Shown in pieces: positions 19,140 through 29,800 of a stretch of DNA of 64,000 nt; within the stretch, counting starts at the first letter, position 1, and each line of letters begins with the position of its first letter. A program made the position numbers and the translations under genes. The notes beneath the pieces are model-generated. The model did not search any database, was not told where the DNA came from, and saw only the letters and a list, made by a program, of their open reading frames with translations. The stretch lies in assembly GCF_000018545.1 (NCBI RefSeq), contig NC_012587.1, positions 1,736,001 through 1,800,000 on the forward strand. Reading direction: 5' to 3'. The stretch is from Sinorhizobium fredii NGR234 (lineage in GTDB: Bacteria > Pseudomonadota > Alphaproteobacteria > Rhizobiales > Rhizobiaceae).

Positions 19140-20513
19140 TCAGGCGTTGACCGCCATCTTCTTTTCGTCACGGCCGCCCTTCATCCGCTCGGCAAGCAGG
19201 AAGGCGAGCTCCAGCGCCTGGTCGGCGTTGAGACGCGGGTCGCAATGGGTGTGGTATCGGTCGGCGAGATCGTCACCGGAGAGCGCGCGTGCGCCGCCGG
19301 TGCATTCCGTCACGTCGTTGCCGGTCATCTCGATGTGGATGCCACCCGGATGGCTGCCCTCGGCGCGGTGGATCTGGAAGAAGCTTTCGACTTCCGAAAG
19401 AATCCGCTCGAAGGGCCGGGTCTTGTAGTTGTTGAGCGTGATCGTGTTGCCATGCATCGGGTCGCAAGACCAGACGACCTTCTTGCCTTCGCGCTCGACG
19501 GCGCGGATCAGGCGCGGCAGGTGCTCCGCGACCTTGTCGTGGCCGAAGCGGCAGATCAGTGTCAGGCGGCCCGCTTCGTTGGCGGGATTCAACAAGTCGA
19601 TCAGTTCCAGCAGACCGTCGGCTGTCAGCGACGGACCGCATTTCAGCCCGAGCGGGTTCTTGATGCCGCGGCAATATTCGACATGCGCATGGTCTGGCTG
19701 GCGCGTACGGTCGCCGATCCAGATCATATGGCCTGACGTGGCGTACCAGTCGCCGGAGGTCGAATCGACGCGCGTCAGCGCCTGCTCGAAGCCGAGCAGC
19801 AGCGCCTCGTGGCTGGTGAAGAAGTCGGTCTCGCGCAGGCTCGGATGGTTCTCCGAGGTGATGCCGATCGCCTTCATGAAATCCATGGTCTCGGAAATCC
19901 GGTCGGCAAGCTTGCGATAGCGCTCGGCCTGCGGGCTGTCCTTGACGAAACCGAGCATCCATTGATGGACATTCTCGAGATTGGCGTAACCGCCCATCGC
20001 GAAGGCACGCAGCAGGTTGAGCGTTGCGGCGGACTGGCGGTAGGCCATGATCTGCCGCTCCGGGTTGGGGACGCGCGCCTGTTCCGTGAATTCGATGCCG
20101 TTGATGATGTCGCCGCGATAGCTCGGCAGCGTGACATCGCCCTGCTTCTCGATCCCGGAGGAGCGCGGCTTGGCGAACTGACCGGCGATGCGGCCGACCT
20201 TGACGACCGGCTGTTGCGCCCCGAAGGTCAGCACCACCGCCATCTGCAGGAAGGCACGGAAGAAGTCGCGGATCGTATCGGCACCGTGTTCGGCGAAGCT
20301 CTCGGCGCAGTCGCCGCCCTGCAACAGGAAGCCACGGCCCTCGGCCACGTTGGCGAGCGCACTCTTCAGGCGCCGAGCCTCGCCGGCAAAGACGAGCGGC
20401 GGAAACTTCGCAAGACGGCCTTCCACGGCCTCGAGGGCCGTGTGGTCCGGATAATCCGGCACCTGCTGAATGGGTTTTTGCCGCCAGCTGTTCGGAGTCC
20501 AAGTCTGTGCCAT
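19140..20513 (-). CDS. Class II DAHP synthase
   Basis: First step of the shikimate pathway: condenses phosphoenolpyruvate and erythrose-4-phosphate to DAHP for aromatic amino acids. 457 residues starting [17 protein letters not shown]. Class II hallmarks are [26 protein letters not shown], the metal-binding Cys in that block, CDPMHGNT and [16 protein letters not shown] longer upstream frame is rejected because the family begins at this ATG and ACAGGTG precedes it. It is followed by a strong terminator. Class II enzymes in rhizobia appear under several symbols (aroF, aroG), so none is given. Confidence 0.95.
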   Translation of the reverse strand: MAQTWTPNSWRQKPIQQVPDYPDHTALEAVEGRLAKFPPLVFAGEARRLKSALANVAEGRGFLLQGGDCAESFAEHGADTIRDFFRAFLQMAVVLTFGAQQPVVKVGRIAGQFAKPRSSGIEKQGDVTLPSYRGDIINGIEFTEQARVPNPERQIMAYRQSAATLNLLRAFAMGGYANLENVHQWMLGFVKDSPQAERYRKLADRISETMDFMKAIGITSENHPSLRETDFFTSHEALLLGFEQALTRVDSTSGDWYATSGHMIWIGDRTRQPDHAHVEYCRGIKNPLGLKCGPSLTADGLLELIDLLNPANEAGRLTLICRFGHDKVAEHLPRLIRAVEREGKKVVWSCDPMHGNTITLNNYKTRPFERILSEVESFFQIHRAEGSHPGGIHIEMTGNDVTECTGGARALSGDDLADRYHTHCDPRLNADQALELAFLLAERMKGGRDEKKMAVNA

Positions 20514-20751
20514 TTCCATCACCTGTTGTCTGACGCGGCCGGGGCCGCATCGCGCCCCTGCGGCCCTCAAGCCGCCCGGCATTCGGAGAGTTTGATCAAC
20601 CCGGCAATCTGGCCGGTCCAAGCCGCCACGTCCGCACGAGCCGGTCACGTCGCGGATGCGGGCTTATAGACGTTAACAAGAGGCTTGGAAAGCCATTCTA
20701 CCAGAAAACATGGGCTGCCGCGGTTGTCTTCGAGGGAAGCGAGACCGCCGC

Positions 20752-22143
20752 TCAGGCGACCCGCTCGCCCTTCCGCACGCGGTAGGTCGGCTGATACATG
20801 GTTACCAACTCCTCCGCCGCCGTCGGGTGAACAGCCATGGTGCGGTCGAAGTCGTCCTTCGTGCATCCCGCCTTCAGCGAAATTCCGAGCAGTTGCGCCA
20901 TTTCACCGGCGTCGTGGCCGAGGATATGAGCGCCGACGACCTTGCGGTCCGCGGCACTGACAAGGAGTTTCATGATCATCTTGTCCTTGCGTCCTGAAAG
21001 GGTCGCCTTCATCGGACGGAATTCGGCGCGGTAGACTTCGAGCTCGTCATATTTCCTCACGGCCTCCTCCTCGCTCAATCCAACCGTGCCGATCTCCGGC
21101 TGAGAGAAGACTGCCGTGGCGATCAGATCGTGATCCGGCGAGGTGGGGTTGTTCCTGTACTCCGTCTCGATGAAGCACATCGCCTCATGGATCGCCACCG
21201 GCGTCAGCTGCACGCGGTCGGTGACGTCGCCGAGCGCGTAGATCCCCGGCGCACTGGTGCGGGAGAAGGCGTCGACGATGATGGCGCCACGCTCATTGGT
21301 CTTGACGCCGGCATTCTCCAGGCCCAGGCCCTTCGTATTGGGCACGCGGCCGAGGGCGAGCATCACCTGGTCGACGGCGATTTCGCCGTGCTTCATGGTC
21401 TTGGCGATCCGCTGGCCATCGGCGCCTGCCGATACCGACTGGATGATATCCTCGCAAAGAATGCGGATGCCCTTCTCCTCCATCGCCGCATGCAGACCGC
21501 GCCTCAGGTCCTGGTCGAAGCGGGAGAGAATCTCCTTGCCGCGATAAATGAGAGTCGTTTCGACGCCGAGGCCATGGAAGATATTGGCGAACTCGACGGC
21601 GATGTATCCGCCACCGGCGATAAGAATGGATTTTGGGAGCGCCGGAAGGTCGAAGGCTTCGTTGGAGCTGATGCAGAGCTCATGCCCCCGCAGCGCGTCA
21701 TGCGGGCTCGGGTGGCCGCCAACGGCGATAACGATGCGCTCCGCCGTCACCGTCTTTCCGGTCGCCAGCAGCCGCACCTCGTTGGGCCCGGCAAGTACGG
21801 CCCGCGTATCGAGCATCTCCGCACCGGCATTTGCAAGACCCTTGCGATAAAGGCCCTCCAGCCGGGTGATCTCCTGTTCCTTGGCCGCGACGAGCTTCTT
21901 CCAGTCGAAGCGGCTTTCGCCGACATCCCAGCCAAAGCCCGCCGCATCTTCGAAATGCTCCGAATATTGCGAGGCATAGACATAAAGCTTCTTCGGCACG
22001 CAACCGCGTATCACGCAGGTGCCGCCGTAGCGAAACTCCTCGGCGATCGCCACCTTCTTGCCGAGTGCCGCCGCCAGCCGCCCGCTTCTGACGCCGCCCG
22101 AGCCGCCGCCGATCACGAAGAGGTCATAGTCGAAAGCGCTCAT
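20752..22143 (-). CDS. gor: Glutathione reductase
   Basis: Reduces glutathione disulfide with NADPH, keeping the cytoplasm reduced. 463 residues with the FAD-binding GGGSGGVRSGRLAA near the N-terminus, the redox-active disulfide GGTCVIRGCVPKK, the NADPH-binding GGGYIAVEFANIFHGLG, a second FAD motif (GIYALGDVTD) and the C-terminal catalytic HPTAAEE. Start at 22143 (MSAFDYDLFVIGGG) is supported by AGGAG. An upstream extension lacks support. It lies downstream of the DUF2059 gene, from which it is separated by a terminator. Confidence 0.96.
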   Translation of the reverse strand: MSAFDYDLFVIGGGSGGVRSGRLAAALGKKVAIAEEFRYGGTCVIRGCVPKKLYVYASQYSEHFEDAAGFGWDVGESRFDWKKLVAAKEQEITRLEGLYRKGLANAGAEMLDTRAVLAGPNEVRLLATGKTVTAERIVIAVGGHPSPHDALRGHELCISSNEAFDLPALPKSILIAGGGYIAVEFANIFHGLGVETTLIYRGKEILSRFDQDLRRGLHAAMEEKGIRILCEDIIQSVSAGADGQRIAKTMKHGEIAVDQVMLALGRVPNTKGLGLENAGVKTNERGAIIVDAFSRTSAPGIYALGDVTDRVQLTPVAIHEAMCFIETEYRNNPTSPDHDLIATAVFSQPEIGTVGLSEEEAVRKYDELEVYRAEFRPMKATLSGRKDKMIMKLLVSAADRKVVGAHILGHDAGEMAQLLGISLKAGCTKDDFDRTMAVHPTAAEELVTMYQPTYRVRKGERVA

Positions 22144-22264
22144 GAAGAACTCCTGGAAAGCATTGGGGTGCCGAAATGAAGACCGCGGTTGATGGCTCAC
22201 GACGAAGAGGCGAGCCGAGAGTCGCGTTTCGCCCCTGATATAGTATTGCGATGCGAAAAAGGAA

Positions 22265-22286
22265 AAGCCCGGATCGCTCCGGGCTT
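22265..22286 (-). terminator. Rho-independent terminator of DUF2059 gene
   Basis: AAGCCCGGA-GCGA-TCCGGGCTT stem on the minus strand, followed by TTCCTTTTT. About 32 bp after the DUF2059 stop. Confidence 0.85.
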
Positions 22287-22318
22287 CACAAGGAAATGAA
22301 CAAAGCCTCGCCGCGAGA

Positions 22319-22864
22319 CTACTGCTGCGCAGGCGCCTGCGTGCCGGCGTCCGCGGCCGGCGCGCTGCCGATCTTCTCGTCGAGCGACTTGGTAGCCTCC
22401 TGGGCGAGGTCGCGCGAAACGCCGGCTGCCCAGATGTCGGCCGCCTTCAGCAGTTCGCGCGAGGCAATCGGACCATCGTTCAGAAGCTTCTTGCCGGCCC
22501 CCGAGCTGTAGAACGCCGTGATCGCGTTCAGTTCCTCGACCGAGAAGGTCTTGGCATAGATCGTCGCCGCCTCGCGCTCCAGATCCGAGCGGCGTGCCGC
22601 CAGGCCCAGCGCCTTCTCGTCGACGGTCGCCGAAATCAGTTCCTGGTGGTTCGGAGAAGCCTGAATGAGCGAGTTCTTCAGCCGTGCGGCAAGATTGGGG
22701 AGAATGTTGTCGAAGCTGTTGGTGACGCCGAGCGCTGTGATGGTTGCCCGGGCCGCCTTGACCTGATCTTCGGTCACGTCCTGCGCCTTTACGGCCGGCA
22801 CCGAAACCGAAAGGAGAACGGCCGCGGTTGCGAATGCCCGGGCAAAACCTGTGATTTTGTTCAT
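22319..22864 (-). CDS. DUF2059 domain-containing exported protein
   Basis: Function unknown. 181 residues: a signal peptide (about 1-28, ending VPAVKAQD), then a helical DUF2059 domain (about 80-145) recognisable by YAKTFSVEELNAITAFYSSGAGKKLL, and an Ala/Pro/Gln-rich tail. Start at 22864 (MNKITGFARA) follows AGGAGC; longer frames upstream have no signal sequence logic. It lies 118 bp downstream of rpiA on the same strand and ends in a strong terminator, so the two may share a transcript. Confidence 0.87.
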   Translation of the reverse strand: MNKITGFARAFATAAVLLSVSVPAVKAQDVTEDQVKAARATITALGVTNSFDNILPNLAARLKNSLIQASPNHQELISATVDEKALGLAARRSDLEREAATIYAKTFSVEELNAITAFYSSGAGKKLLNDGPIASRELLKAADIWAAGVSRDLAQEATKSLDEKIGSAPAADAGTQAPAQQ

Positions 22865-22982
22865 TTTTATCAATGCTCCTGTGTTGGCACATGTCGCCCG
22901 GCCAATTGCCGCCGCCAGGCATTTCATGTGCGGAATTCTGTTTTGGGCCATGGCCGCGCCACGAGGCCGGACCGGCGAAGCC

Positions 22983-23678
22983 TCAGCCTGCCGTGAGCGT
23001 GCGCGCCCCCTCCGGACCGGCGATGATCGCCAGTGAAGCCATCCCGAGAAAGAGCCCATGCTCGACGACTCCCGGAATTGCATTCAATCCAGCCGCAAGC
23101 GCCTCTGCATCAGGAATACGGCCAAAAGATGCATCCAGGATGAGGTGTCCGCCATCGGTCATGAAGGGGCCGTCGCCGGAGGCACGCAGTCCAATGTCGC
23201 CCGTCAAACCGAGGCGCGCGGCAACCTTCTCGATCGCCAGACGCGTTGTTGTTAGACCGAACTGGTTCACCTCGATCGGCAGCTTGAAGGCACCGAGAAC
23301 GTCGACCACCTTCGATTCATCGGCAATGACGATCATCCGTTCCGAGGCGCTTGCGACGATCTTTTCGCGCAGCAGCGCTCCGCCACCGCCTTTGATCAGG
23401 CGCAGTTTGCCGTCGACCTCATCGGCACCGTCGATGGTCAGATCCAATTCGGGCAATTCATCGAGCGACTTCAGCGGCACGCCGAGTTCGAGGCAAAGCC
23501 GCGCCGTCCGCTCGGAGGTCGGCACACCCTGGATTTGGAAGCCGGAGGCTACCTTTTCGGCCAGCAGCCGGACGAATTCCTCGGCCGTCGACCCAGTGCC
23601 GATACCGAGCCGCATTCCACTTTCGACATAGCCGAGCGCCGCCTGGGCGGCCTTGATCTTCATCTGGCGGGCGTCCAT
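22983..23678 (-). CDS. rpiA: Ribose-5-phosphate isomerase A
   Basis: Interconverts ribose-5-phosphate and ribulose-5-phosphate in the pentose phosphate pathway. 231 residues starting [15 protein letters not shown]. Motifs: GTGSTAEEF (phosphate loop), TIDGADEVD with catalytic Asp residues, [14 protein letters not shown] and the C-terminal [11 protein letters not shown]. Start chosen at 23678 with GGGGAG upstream; this gives the usual family length. Divergent from gph, which deals with another sugar-phosphate by-product. Confidence 0.96.
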   Translation of the reverse strand: MDARQMKIKAAQAALGYVESGMRLGIGTGSTAEEFVRLLAEKVASGFQIQGVPTSERTARLCLELGVPLKSLDELPELDLTIDGADEVDGKLRLIKGGGGALLREKIVASASERMIVIADESKVVDVLGAFKLPIEVNQFGLTTTRLAIEKVAARLGLTGDIGLRASGDGPFMTDGGHLILDASFGRIPDAEALAAGLNAIPGVVEHGLFLGMASLAIIAGPEGARTLTAG

Positions 23679-23895
23679 GCGCCACTCGCTCCCCTTCATG
23701 ATCGCGGACGGCGGGCGGCCATACGCCGGCTTCCGTCCAATTTCCGCTGAGACACTTACACGCCCGTCGCAGCAAACAAAAGCCAAAATGCGAGGCCCGC
23801 AGCGGATTCCGGCAGTGCCGAAGTCCCCGGCTGCCGTTGCATTCTCCGCATACTTCGCCTAGGCGAACAGGACGTTTCGGCAATAAGAGGTTCCC

Positions 23896-24579
23896 GTGTC
23901 CCCGCCCCTAGTCGTCTTCGATCTCGACGGTACGCTCGTCGACACCGCCCCGGATCTCGTCGAGAGCCTCAACCACGCGGTCACGCAGGCTGGTATCGAA
24001 CCGGTTACTTATGCCGATCTCACGCATCTCGTCGGCCATGGCGCCCGCGCGATGATCGAGCGGACCTTCGCCCTGCGCGGAAAGGCGCTCAGCGAAGAAG
24101 ACCTGACCTGGCAGATGAAGGAGTTCGTGGACTTCTACCACCGCTCCATGCCGGGCGGGTCGCTGCCCTATCCGGGGGTCATCGCGGCGCTCGACCGCCT
24201 GCAGGACGCCGGTCTGCGGCTCGCCGTCTGCACCAACAAGCCGGAAATGCTGGCAAAGCGTCTTCTGGAGGGACTCGGCCTCATCGACCGCTTTGCCGCC
24301 ATCTCCGGCGGCGACACGTTCTCCGTCCGCAAGCCCCATGCCGAGCACCTCCTCTCGACGGTGGCGAATGCCGGGGGTCTCGCGGAACGAGCGGTGATGG
24401 TCGGCGACAGCCTCAACGATATCCTTGTCGCCCGCAACGCTCTCGTTCCATCGATCGCCGTACCGTTTGGTTACTCCGACGTGCCGATCGAAAGCCTTTC
24501 ACCCGACCGGATCATCCAGCATTTCGACGAACTGACCCCGGAACTCGTCAAAACGGTTCTCGATCGGACGAAGAAATAG
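23896..24579 (+). CDS. gph: Phosphoglycolate phosphatase
   Basis: HAD-family phosphatase that removes 2-phosphoglycolate formed during DNA repair or oxygenation reactions. 227 residues: motif I VVFDLDGTLVDTAPDL, motif II VCTNKP, a motif III lysine around RKPHAEH, and motif IV MVGDSLNDILVARNA. Translation starts at GTG 23896, with AGAGG 5 nt upstream. Substrate preference for phosphoglycolate rather than another small phosphate is inferred from similarity. Confidence 0.92.
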   Translation: MSPPLVVFDLDGTLVDTAPDLVESLNHAVTQAGIEPVTYADLTHLVGHGARAMIERTFALRGKALSEEDLTWQMKEFVDFYHRSMPGGSLPYPGVIAALDRLQDAGLRLAVCTNKPEMLAKRLLEGLGLIDRFAAISGGDTFSVRKPHAEHLLSTVANAGGLAERAVMVGDSLNDILVARNALVPSIAVPFGYSDVPIESLSPDRIIQHFDELTPELVKTVLDRTKK

Positions 24580-24604
24580 AGCACCGGGCTTCAGCCGTAT
24601 AAAA

Positions 24605-24631
24605 AGAGCCGGACCAGCTCCAGCCGGCTCT
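24605..24631 (-). terminator. Rho-independent terminator of L,D-transpeptidase gene
   Basis: AGAGCCGG / CCGGCTCT stem with an 11-nt loop, followed on the minus strand by TTTTTATA. It sits between the convergent gph and transpeptidase genes and may also block gph read-through. Confidence 0.78.
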
Positions 24632-24706
24632 GAAAATCCGTGCCGCCAATGCGCAGAGACCCCGCGCTTGGCGGGGCCGTCCATCTCATTGATATGATGC
24701 GTCCCG

Positions 24707-26605
24707 TCAGCCCTCGGCTGGCTGCCGCGCCTTCCGCGTCGCCTCGAACGCCCGATCCATGTACATGTCCCGCTCATAGACGTCGTTGAAATACTCGACC
24801 TTGCCGTCCTTGTTCGGCCATGCCGTGAAGTAGGAAACATAGACCGGCACCTTCTGAGGCACCGGCAAGGCCCTGTTGCGCCCCTGGGCGATCTCATTGC
24901 CGACGTCGTCCATGCTGACGCCAAGGACGGCCGCCGCCATGCGGCGCGGCTCGGCGAGGCGGACGCATCCGTGGCTGAGTGCCCGCTGGTCACGCTTGAA
25001 GAAGCTCTTCGACGGCGTGTCGTGCATGTAGATCGCATGCGAGTTCGGGAACAGGATCTTCAACTCGCCCAGCGCGTTGTCGCTGCTCGGCGGCTGGCGC
25101 ACGGCGACGGAGTTCGTCGAACCGTACCAATCCACCGCGTAGGACGGAACGACCCGGCCGCCGACCTCGACCTGATAGCCCATGCGATCGAGATAGCTCG
25201 GATCGCTGCGCAGCTTCGGCAGCATCTCGTTGACGATGATCGACTGGGGCACGCCCCAATAGGGATTGACCTCGACCGTCTGAATCTCGTCGTGGAAGAA
25301 ATAGGTCTGGTTCGCCTTCGAGCCGACGACGACCCGCATGGAGAACTGCTCTGCGCCGTGATCGGTATAGTAGGCCATGAAGGCGGGCTGGTTGATGAAG
25401 ACGTAGCGATTGCCGAGATCGTTCGGCAGCCAGCGGGCCTGCTCCATCGCGATCTCGAGCTTGTCGATCTTGCTGGCAGTCGTGTCGCCACCGGTCAGCA
25501 CGCGGATCGAGGCCTGGCCGACGACACCGTCCGCCTTCAGCCCATGCTCTTTCTGGAAGGCTTCGACGAGTGAAACCAGTTCCGGCGTGTATTCGGGCGT
25601 ACCCTGGTAGCCGGCCAGCACGACGGCATGCTCCGCCTTCAGCGCCTCGGACGCCTTCAGCTTGATCCCGGCGACAATATTGGCGAGCTCCGGATTGTTG
25701 TCGCCCGGCTTCAACAGAGTCCCCGGCGCGATCTCGACGCGCGGGGCGGCGTCCGTTTCGGCTCGCAGCCTTTCGAGCTCCTGCTTCAATGCCAGGAATT
25801 GCGGGCTCTTCGGATTCCGCTCTTCGATCAGCGCTGCAACATCGGCACTTGTAGCGGCCTTGTCGAGAAATGCGACGAGATCGACGCTCTTGCGCTTGAA
25901 GTCGTGATAGCCGGATATCTTGTTCGGATCGATGCGGCCCCGCACCGTGTCCTGCACATAGGTGAGGACTGCAGCGGACATGGCGATCTCGAAACGCACG
26001 AGATCCTTTTCCCGCGCCACCATGTCGGCGCGATCGAAGTCGTCGGCCGGAACAGCGACTGCATAGTCGTCCGGATCGAGCCCGATCTTTGCGGCATCGG
26101 CAAGAACCGCGAGCGCCGATCGAGCCCTTGCATTGGCGCCGTTGCCATCGATCCAGACGAAATCGGCCCGTCCGCCATAAAAGGCCTCGACGGCTTTTGC
26201 GACATCGGCCGGAGCGCGAACCTCGACTTGCGGCAGGAACTGGCGGGCATCCGCCAGCGGAATCCGCAACATGGGCGGAAATCCGTAGCTCTGCACGGAA
26301 CCTGTCACCACAGGATCGACGAGCCGATCGGTCGCAATCCGGCGCATCTGCTCGGGCTTGTAGGTATAGTAGCGCGGACTGGAAACCCGCGGCGGCCTTG
26401 TCGCTGCCCTGTCTTCAAGGCGCTGTGGGGCCATCATGTCGTAGCCCGGCATCGGCTGGGCCGGATAGGCCCGCTCCCGCGTGCGTTCCCTGCCGCCGCG
26501 GATGAAGTCCATCAGCGTCAGCGCCGAGGCCGGCCGCACATCCAAGGTTGCAATCGCACAGCCGGTCATGAGCGCGACAATCGCTACCGATCTGATCATT
26601 TTCAT
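24707..26605 (-). CDS. L,D-transpeptidase (YcbB/LdtD type)
   Basis: Periplasmic enzyme that makes 3-3 cross-links in peptidoglycan, important in polar-growing Rhizobiales. 632 residues: signal peptide (about 1-28), scaffold domain, a peptidoglycan-binding-1-like block around LVSLVEAFQKEHGLKADGVVG (about 345-375), and the YkuD catalytic domain (about 405-590) with IYMHDTPSKSFF and the active-site HGCVRL. The start at 26605 (MKMIRSVAIVALM) puts the signal peptide first; a longer frame to 26905 would bury it. It ends in a T-rich terminator. Confidence 0.92.
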   Translation of the reverse strand: MKMIRSVAIVALMTGCAIATLDVRPASALTLMDFIRGGRERTRERAYPAQPMPGYDMMAPQRLEDRAATRPPRVSSPRYYTYKPEQMRRIATDRLVDPVVTGSVQSYGFPPMLRIPLADARQFLPQVEVRAPADVAKAVEAFYGGRADFVWIDGNGANARARSALAVLADAAKIGLDPDDYAVAVPADDFDRADMVAREKDLVRFEIAMSAAVLTYVQDTVRGRIDPNKISGYHDFKRKSVDLVAFLDKAATSADVAALIEERNPKSPQFLALKQELERLRAETDAAPRVEIAPGTLLKPGDNNPELANIVAGIKLKASEALKAEHAVVLAGYQGTPEYTPELVSLVEAFQKEHGLKADGVVGQASIRVLTGGDTTASKIDKLEIAMEQARWLPNDLGNRYVFINQPAFMAYYTDHGAEQFSMRVVVGSKANQTYFFHDEIQTVEVNPYWGVPQSIIVNEMLPKLRSDPSYLDRMGYQVEVGGRVVPSYAVDWYGSTNSVAVRQPPSSDNALGELKILFPNSHAIYMHDTPSKSFFKRDQRALSHGCVRLAEPRRMAAAVLGVSMDDVGNEIAQGRNRALPVPQKVPVYVSYFTAWPNKDGKVEYFNDVYERDMYMDRAFEATRKARQPAEG

Positions 26606-27113
26606 TCGTACAAACGTCCCCGTATCGCGTTGCCGCCGAAATCGGCAGCTCCCAGATTCTCGCCACGCCCTCGTGCCCGAAGACTTATAGAAAAGGATGG
26701 TGAATGAAAAGGAAACGACTGCCATTCGAATTTGATCAACTGCCCTGAAACCGGTCGCCCCTCCCTCGTGCGAAGGTCTGCAAGCATCTGATTTGCATCT
26801 ACTTTGCACCAAGCGATTGCGCGTCGATGTTCCCGGCGGCACTGGACGCGCCAAGAATGAAGGCGTCTTCTGTGACTGAAAGGCCACAAGGAATGCGCGC
26901 GGCACCCCGTTGTGCGACGCGTTTGTTCACCGGCTCGAATTGCCGCATCGCAGCAATATTCAAACGATTGTAGCTCGCCGCAGGTCCCTGCGACCCTTTA
27001 CAAGCCGGCATTGCCGGGGCAGAGAGATGCCCGGCACCGGGGAGGACAACCGGCTGACACCGGCACATCTCCGCCTCGGCTTGATGAAGCGCATCACGAA
27101 GGCAGGTATCACG
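26606..27113. other. 508-bp intergenic region before fumC
   Basis: Divergent region between the L,D-transpeptidase and fumC genes. Frames crossing it lack coding character. I see no convincing hairpin, repeat or known operator; promoters for both genes must lie here. It includes A/T-rich patches around 26690-26720 and 26785-26815. Confidence 0.5.
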
Positions 27114-28505
27114 ATGACATCGACGCGCACGGAAACTGATACGTTCGGCCCCATCGAAGTGGCGAACGACCGCTACTGGGGTGCCCAGGCCCAACGCTCG
27201 CTCGGCAACTTCAAGATCGGCTGGGAAAAGCAGCCACTGGCGATCGTCCGGGCGCTCGGCATCGTCAAGCAGGCGGCCGCCCGCGCCAACGTGGCGCTCG
27301 ACCGTCTTGATCCGAAGATTGGCGATGCCATCGTCAACGCGGCCCAGGAAGTGATCGACGGCAAGCTCAACGACCATTTCCCGCTCGTCGTCTGGCAGAC
27401 CGGCTCCGGCACGCAGTCGAACATGAATGCCAACGAGGTCATCTCCAACCGGGCGATCGAGCTGCTCGGCGGCGTCATGGGATCGAAGAAGCCCGTGCAT
27501 CCGAACGACCACGTCAACATGAGCCAGTCGTCCAACGACACCTACCCGACGGCCATGCACATCGCCTGCGCCGAGCGGGTGACACACGACCTGCTGCCCG
27601 CACTCCGGCATCTGCACAAGGCGCTTCAAGAGAAGGTCAAGGCGTTCGACCACATCATCAAGATCGGTCGCACTCATACGCAGGATGCGACGCCGCTGAC
27701 CCTCGGCCAGGAATTTTCCGGCTATGCGGCACAGGTCGCCTCTTCGATCAAGCGGATCGAGATGACGCTCCCCGGTCTCTGCGAGCTCGCCCAGGGCGGC
27801 ACCGCCGTCGGCACCGGCCTCAATGCTCCCATCGGCTTCGCCGAGAAGGTAGCGGAGGAAATCGCCGCGATCACCGGCATCGCCTTTACCTCCGCGCCGA
27901 ACAAGTTCGAAGCACTCGCCGCGCATGATTCGATGGTGTTCAGCCACGGCGCGATCAATGCGACGGCCGCCGCCCTCTTCAAGATCGCCAACGATATTCG
28001 TTTCCTGGGCTCAGGCCCTCGCTCCGGCCTCGGCGAACTCTCGCTGCCGGAGAACGAGCCGGGCTCCTCGATCATGCCCGGCAAGGTCAATCCGACCCAG
28101 TGCGAGGCGCTGACGCAGGTCTGCGCCCAGGTCTTCGGCAATCACGCGTCGCTCACCTTCGCCGGCAGCCAGGGTCACTTCGAGCTGAATGTCTTCAACC
28201 CGCTGATGGCCTACAACTTCCTGCAGTCGGTCCAGCTCCTCGCCGACGCGGCGGTTTCCTTCACCGATAATTGCGTCGTCGGCATCGAGGCGCGTGAGGA
28301 CAACATCAAGGCAGCGCTCGACCGGTCGCTGATGCTCGTCACCGCGCTGGCCCCGAAGATCGGCTACGACAATGCCGCCAAGATTGCCAAGACCGCGCAC
28401 AAGAACGGTACGACCTTGCGTGAGGAGGCTGTCGGCGGCGGCTATGTGACGAACGAGGAGTTCGACGCGATCGTCCGCCCGGAAACGATGATCAGCCCGG
28501 CCTGA
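27114..28505 (+). CDS. fumC: Class II fumarase
   Basis: Oxygen-stable, iron-free fumarase of the TCA cycle (fumarate to malate). 463 residues starting [19 protein letters not shown], with the class II motifs [14 protein letters not shown], the catalytic-loop signature [15 protein letters not shown], and [14 protein letters not shown] with the catalytic His region at [16 protein letters not shown]. The frame continues upstream to 26910, but AGGCAGG before 27114 and family length fix the start. Stands alone, followed by a GC-rich hairpin. Confidence 0.96.
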   Translation: MTSTRTETDTFGPIEVANDRYWGAQAQRSLGNFKIGWEKQPLAIVRALGIVKQAAARANVALDRLDPKIGDAIVNAAQEVIDGKLNDHFPLVVWQTGSGTQSNMNANEVISNRAIELLGGVMGSKKPVHPNDHVNMSQSSNDTYPTAMHIACAERVTHDLLPALRHLHKALQEKVKAFDHIIKIGRTHTQDATPLTLGQEFSGYAAQVASSIKRIEMTLPGLCELAQGGTAVGTGLNAPIGFAEKVAEEIAAITGIAFTSAPNKFEALAAHDSMVFSHGAINATAAALFKIANDIRFLGSGPRSGLGELSLPENEPGSSIMPGKVNPTQCEALTQVCAQVFGNHASLTFAGSQGHFELNVFNPLMAYNFLQSVQLLADAAVSFTDNCVVGIEAREDNIKAALDRSLMLVTALAPKIGYDNAAKIAKTAHKNGTTLREEAVGGGYVTNEEFDAIVRPETMISPA

Positions 28506-28514
28506 TAGATCAAG

Positions 28515-28543
28515 GGCCGCGGCCGCCTGCCGGCGCCGCGGCC
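28515..28543 (+). terminator. GC-rich hairpin after fumC
   Basis: GGCCGCGGC / GCCGCGGCC, 9-bp perfect arms, 9 bp after the stop and followed by TTCCCCT. Termination plausible but the T-run is poor. Confidence 0.5.
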
Positions 28544-28729
28544 TTCCCCTGCCGACCAGCCATTCCGCTGCGGCCCTGACGAACACTCGCGGCACATGAA
28601 GAAGCCGTTTGCGGCGCGAAGATCATTAGAATTGCATCGATGCGCCCAAGCAATCGTTAAGACTTCACAAAGCTTTTGCCCCTAAAAAATACCAGACATT
28701 AGAGATAATTAATTTTAAGGGCTCGCCAT

Positions 28730-29800
28730 ATGCAGACGGCAACTTCGAACAAGACGCCGACGCCCGACATCGCTGCGCAGATCACCCATGCCATGCGTAT
28801 GATGGGCGTTGCGCCGATACCGCGCAATTACGAGCTTTACTACGAGGCCTATCTGGGCTCGAACCCGCAACTGTCGAAGGAACTCGCGGCACTCGGCAGC
28901 CGCGCCACGCAGGAAGACCTTGACGCCATCGGAGCGCGTTATTTCAGCCATATCCACCATTCGCGCGGGATCGAGCGCGCCCACAGCACGCTGGCGGAAA
29001 AGCTGTCCGAACTGGTTACTCTGTTGCGGGACGAACAATACGCACTCGAGAGCTACAACAGGGTTCTCGACGAAGCCTACCTGAACATTGCCAACAAGAG
29101 CGCATCGAGCGCCGACATCCTCCGCCACGCGATCGACATCCTGAGTGAAGCAACCGCCGACACGATGAACCAGGGCAAGGAGCGGGTCCAGACGGTCGTT
29201 CAGAAATCAGTCGAGATGGAAGCGATCCGCCAGGAACTCGATGAATACAAGCGCATCGCCAATACCGATTCGCTGACGCGACTCGGCAATCGGCGCGCTT
29301 TCGACGAGACCCTCGCCGCGGTCTACAACAATGAGCAATTGCGCAACTACACGGGCCTGCTCGTCGTTGACATCGACCACTTCAAGAAGGTCAACGACAG
29401 CTTCGGCCATCCGGTCGGCGACAAGATCCTCTCCACCGTCGGCACGGTCATTCGTGCAAATCTCCGGCGGGACGCCTTCGTCGCCCGCACCGGTGGCGAG
29501 GAGTTTGCCGTCATCCTGAGCGACAGCACGCAGGAGGAATGCATGCAGGCCGCCGACCGGATCCGCAGCGTTCTGGCAAACACGCCGTTCAAGAACTCCA
29601 AGACGGGCGTCAACTATGGTCCGATCACCCTCTCCGTCGGCGTGTGCATGGCAACGGCGGCGGACGATCCGCTCGATCTCTACCACAAGGCCGACATAGC
29701 GCTGTACGCGGCCAAGAATTCGGGGCGCAACAGGACGGTCCTCTTCGAGGAGGGCATGCGCAAGGATTCCGGACGGAACTGGCTGATCTATCGCCGCTAA
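28730..29800 (+). CDS. GGDEF-domain protein, probable diguanylate cyclase
   Basis: Probably makes the second messenger c-di-GMP. 356 residues: a helical N-terminal region (about 1-185) with no membrane span and no sensor domain I recognise, a coiled-coil linker (about 160-190), then a GGDEF domain (about 190-345) with DSLTRLGNRRAFD, VDIDHFKKVND and the active-site RTGGEEF. The usual product-inhibition site (RxxD nine residues before the motif) reads RRDA here, so feedback inhibition may be altered. The stop codon touches a family A repeat. The sequence just upstream (28680-28725) is unusually AT-rich. Confidence 0.92.
   Translation: MQTATSNKTPTPDIAAQITHAMRMMGVAPIPRNYELYYEAYLGSNPQLSKELAALGSRATQEDLDAIGARYFSHIHHSRGIERAHSTLAEKLSELVTLLRDEQYALESYNRVLDEAYLNIANKSASSADILRHAIDILSEATADTMNQGKERVQTVVQKSVEMEAIRQELDEYKRIANTDSLTRLGNRRAFDETLAAVYNNEQLRNYTGLLVVDIDHFKKVNDSFGHPVGDKILSTVGTVIRANLRRDAFVARTGGEEFAVILSDSTQEECMQAADRIRSVLANTPFKNSKTGVNYGPITLSVGVCMATAADDPLDLYHKADIALYAAKNSGRNRTVLFEEGMRKDSGRNWLIYRR

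Noticed and set aside
26910..27113. N-terminal extension of fumarase
   Set aside because: No homology or Shine-Dalgarno sequence; FumC begins at the [13 protein letters not shown] start.
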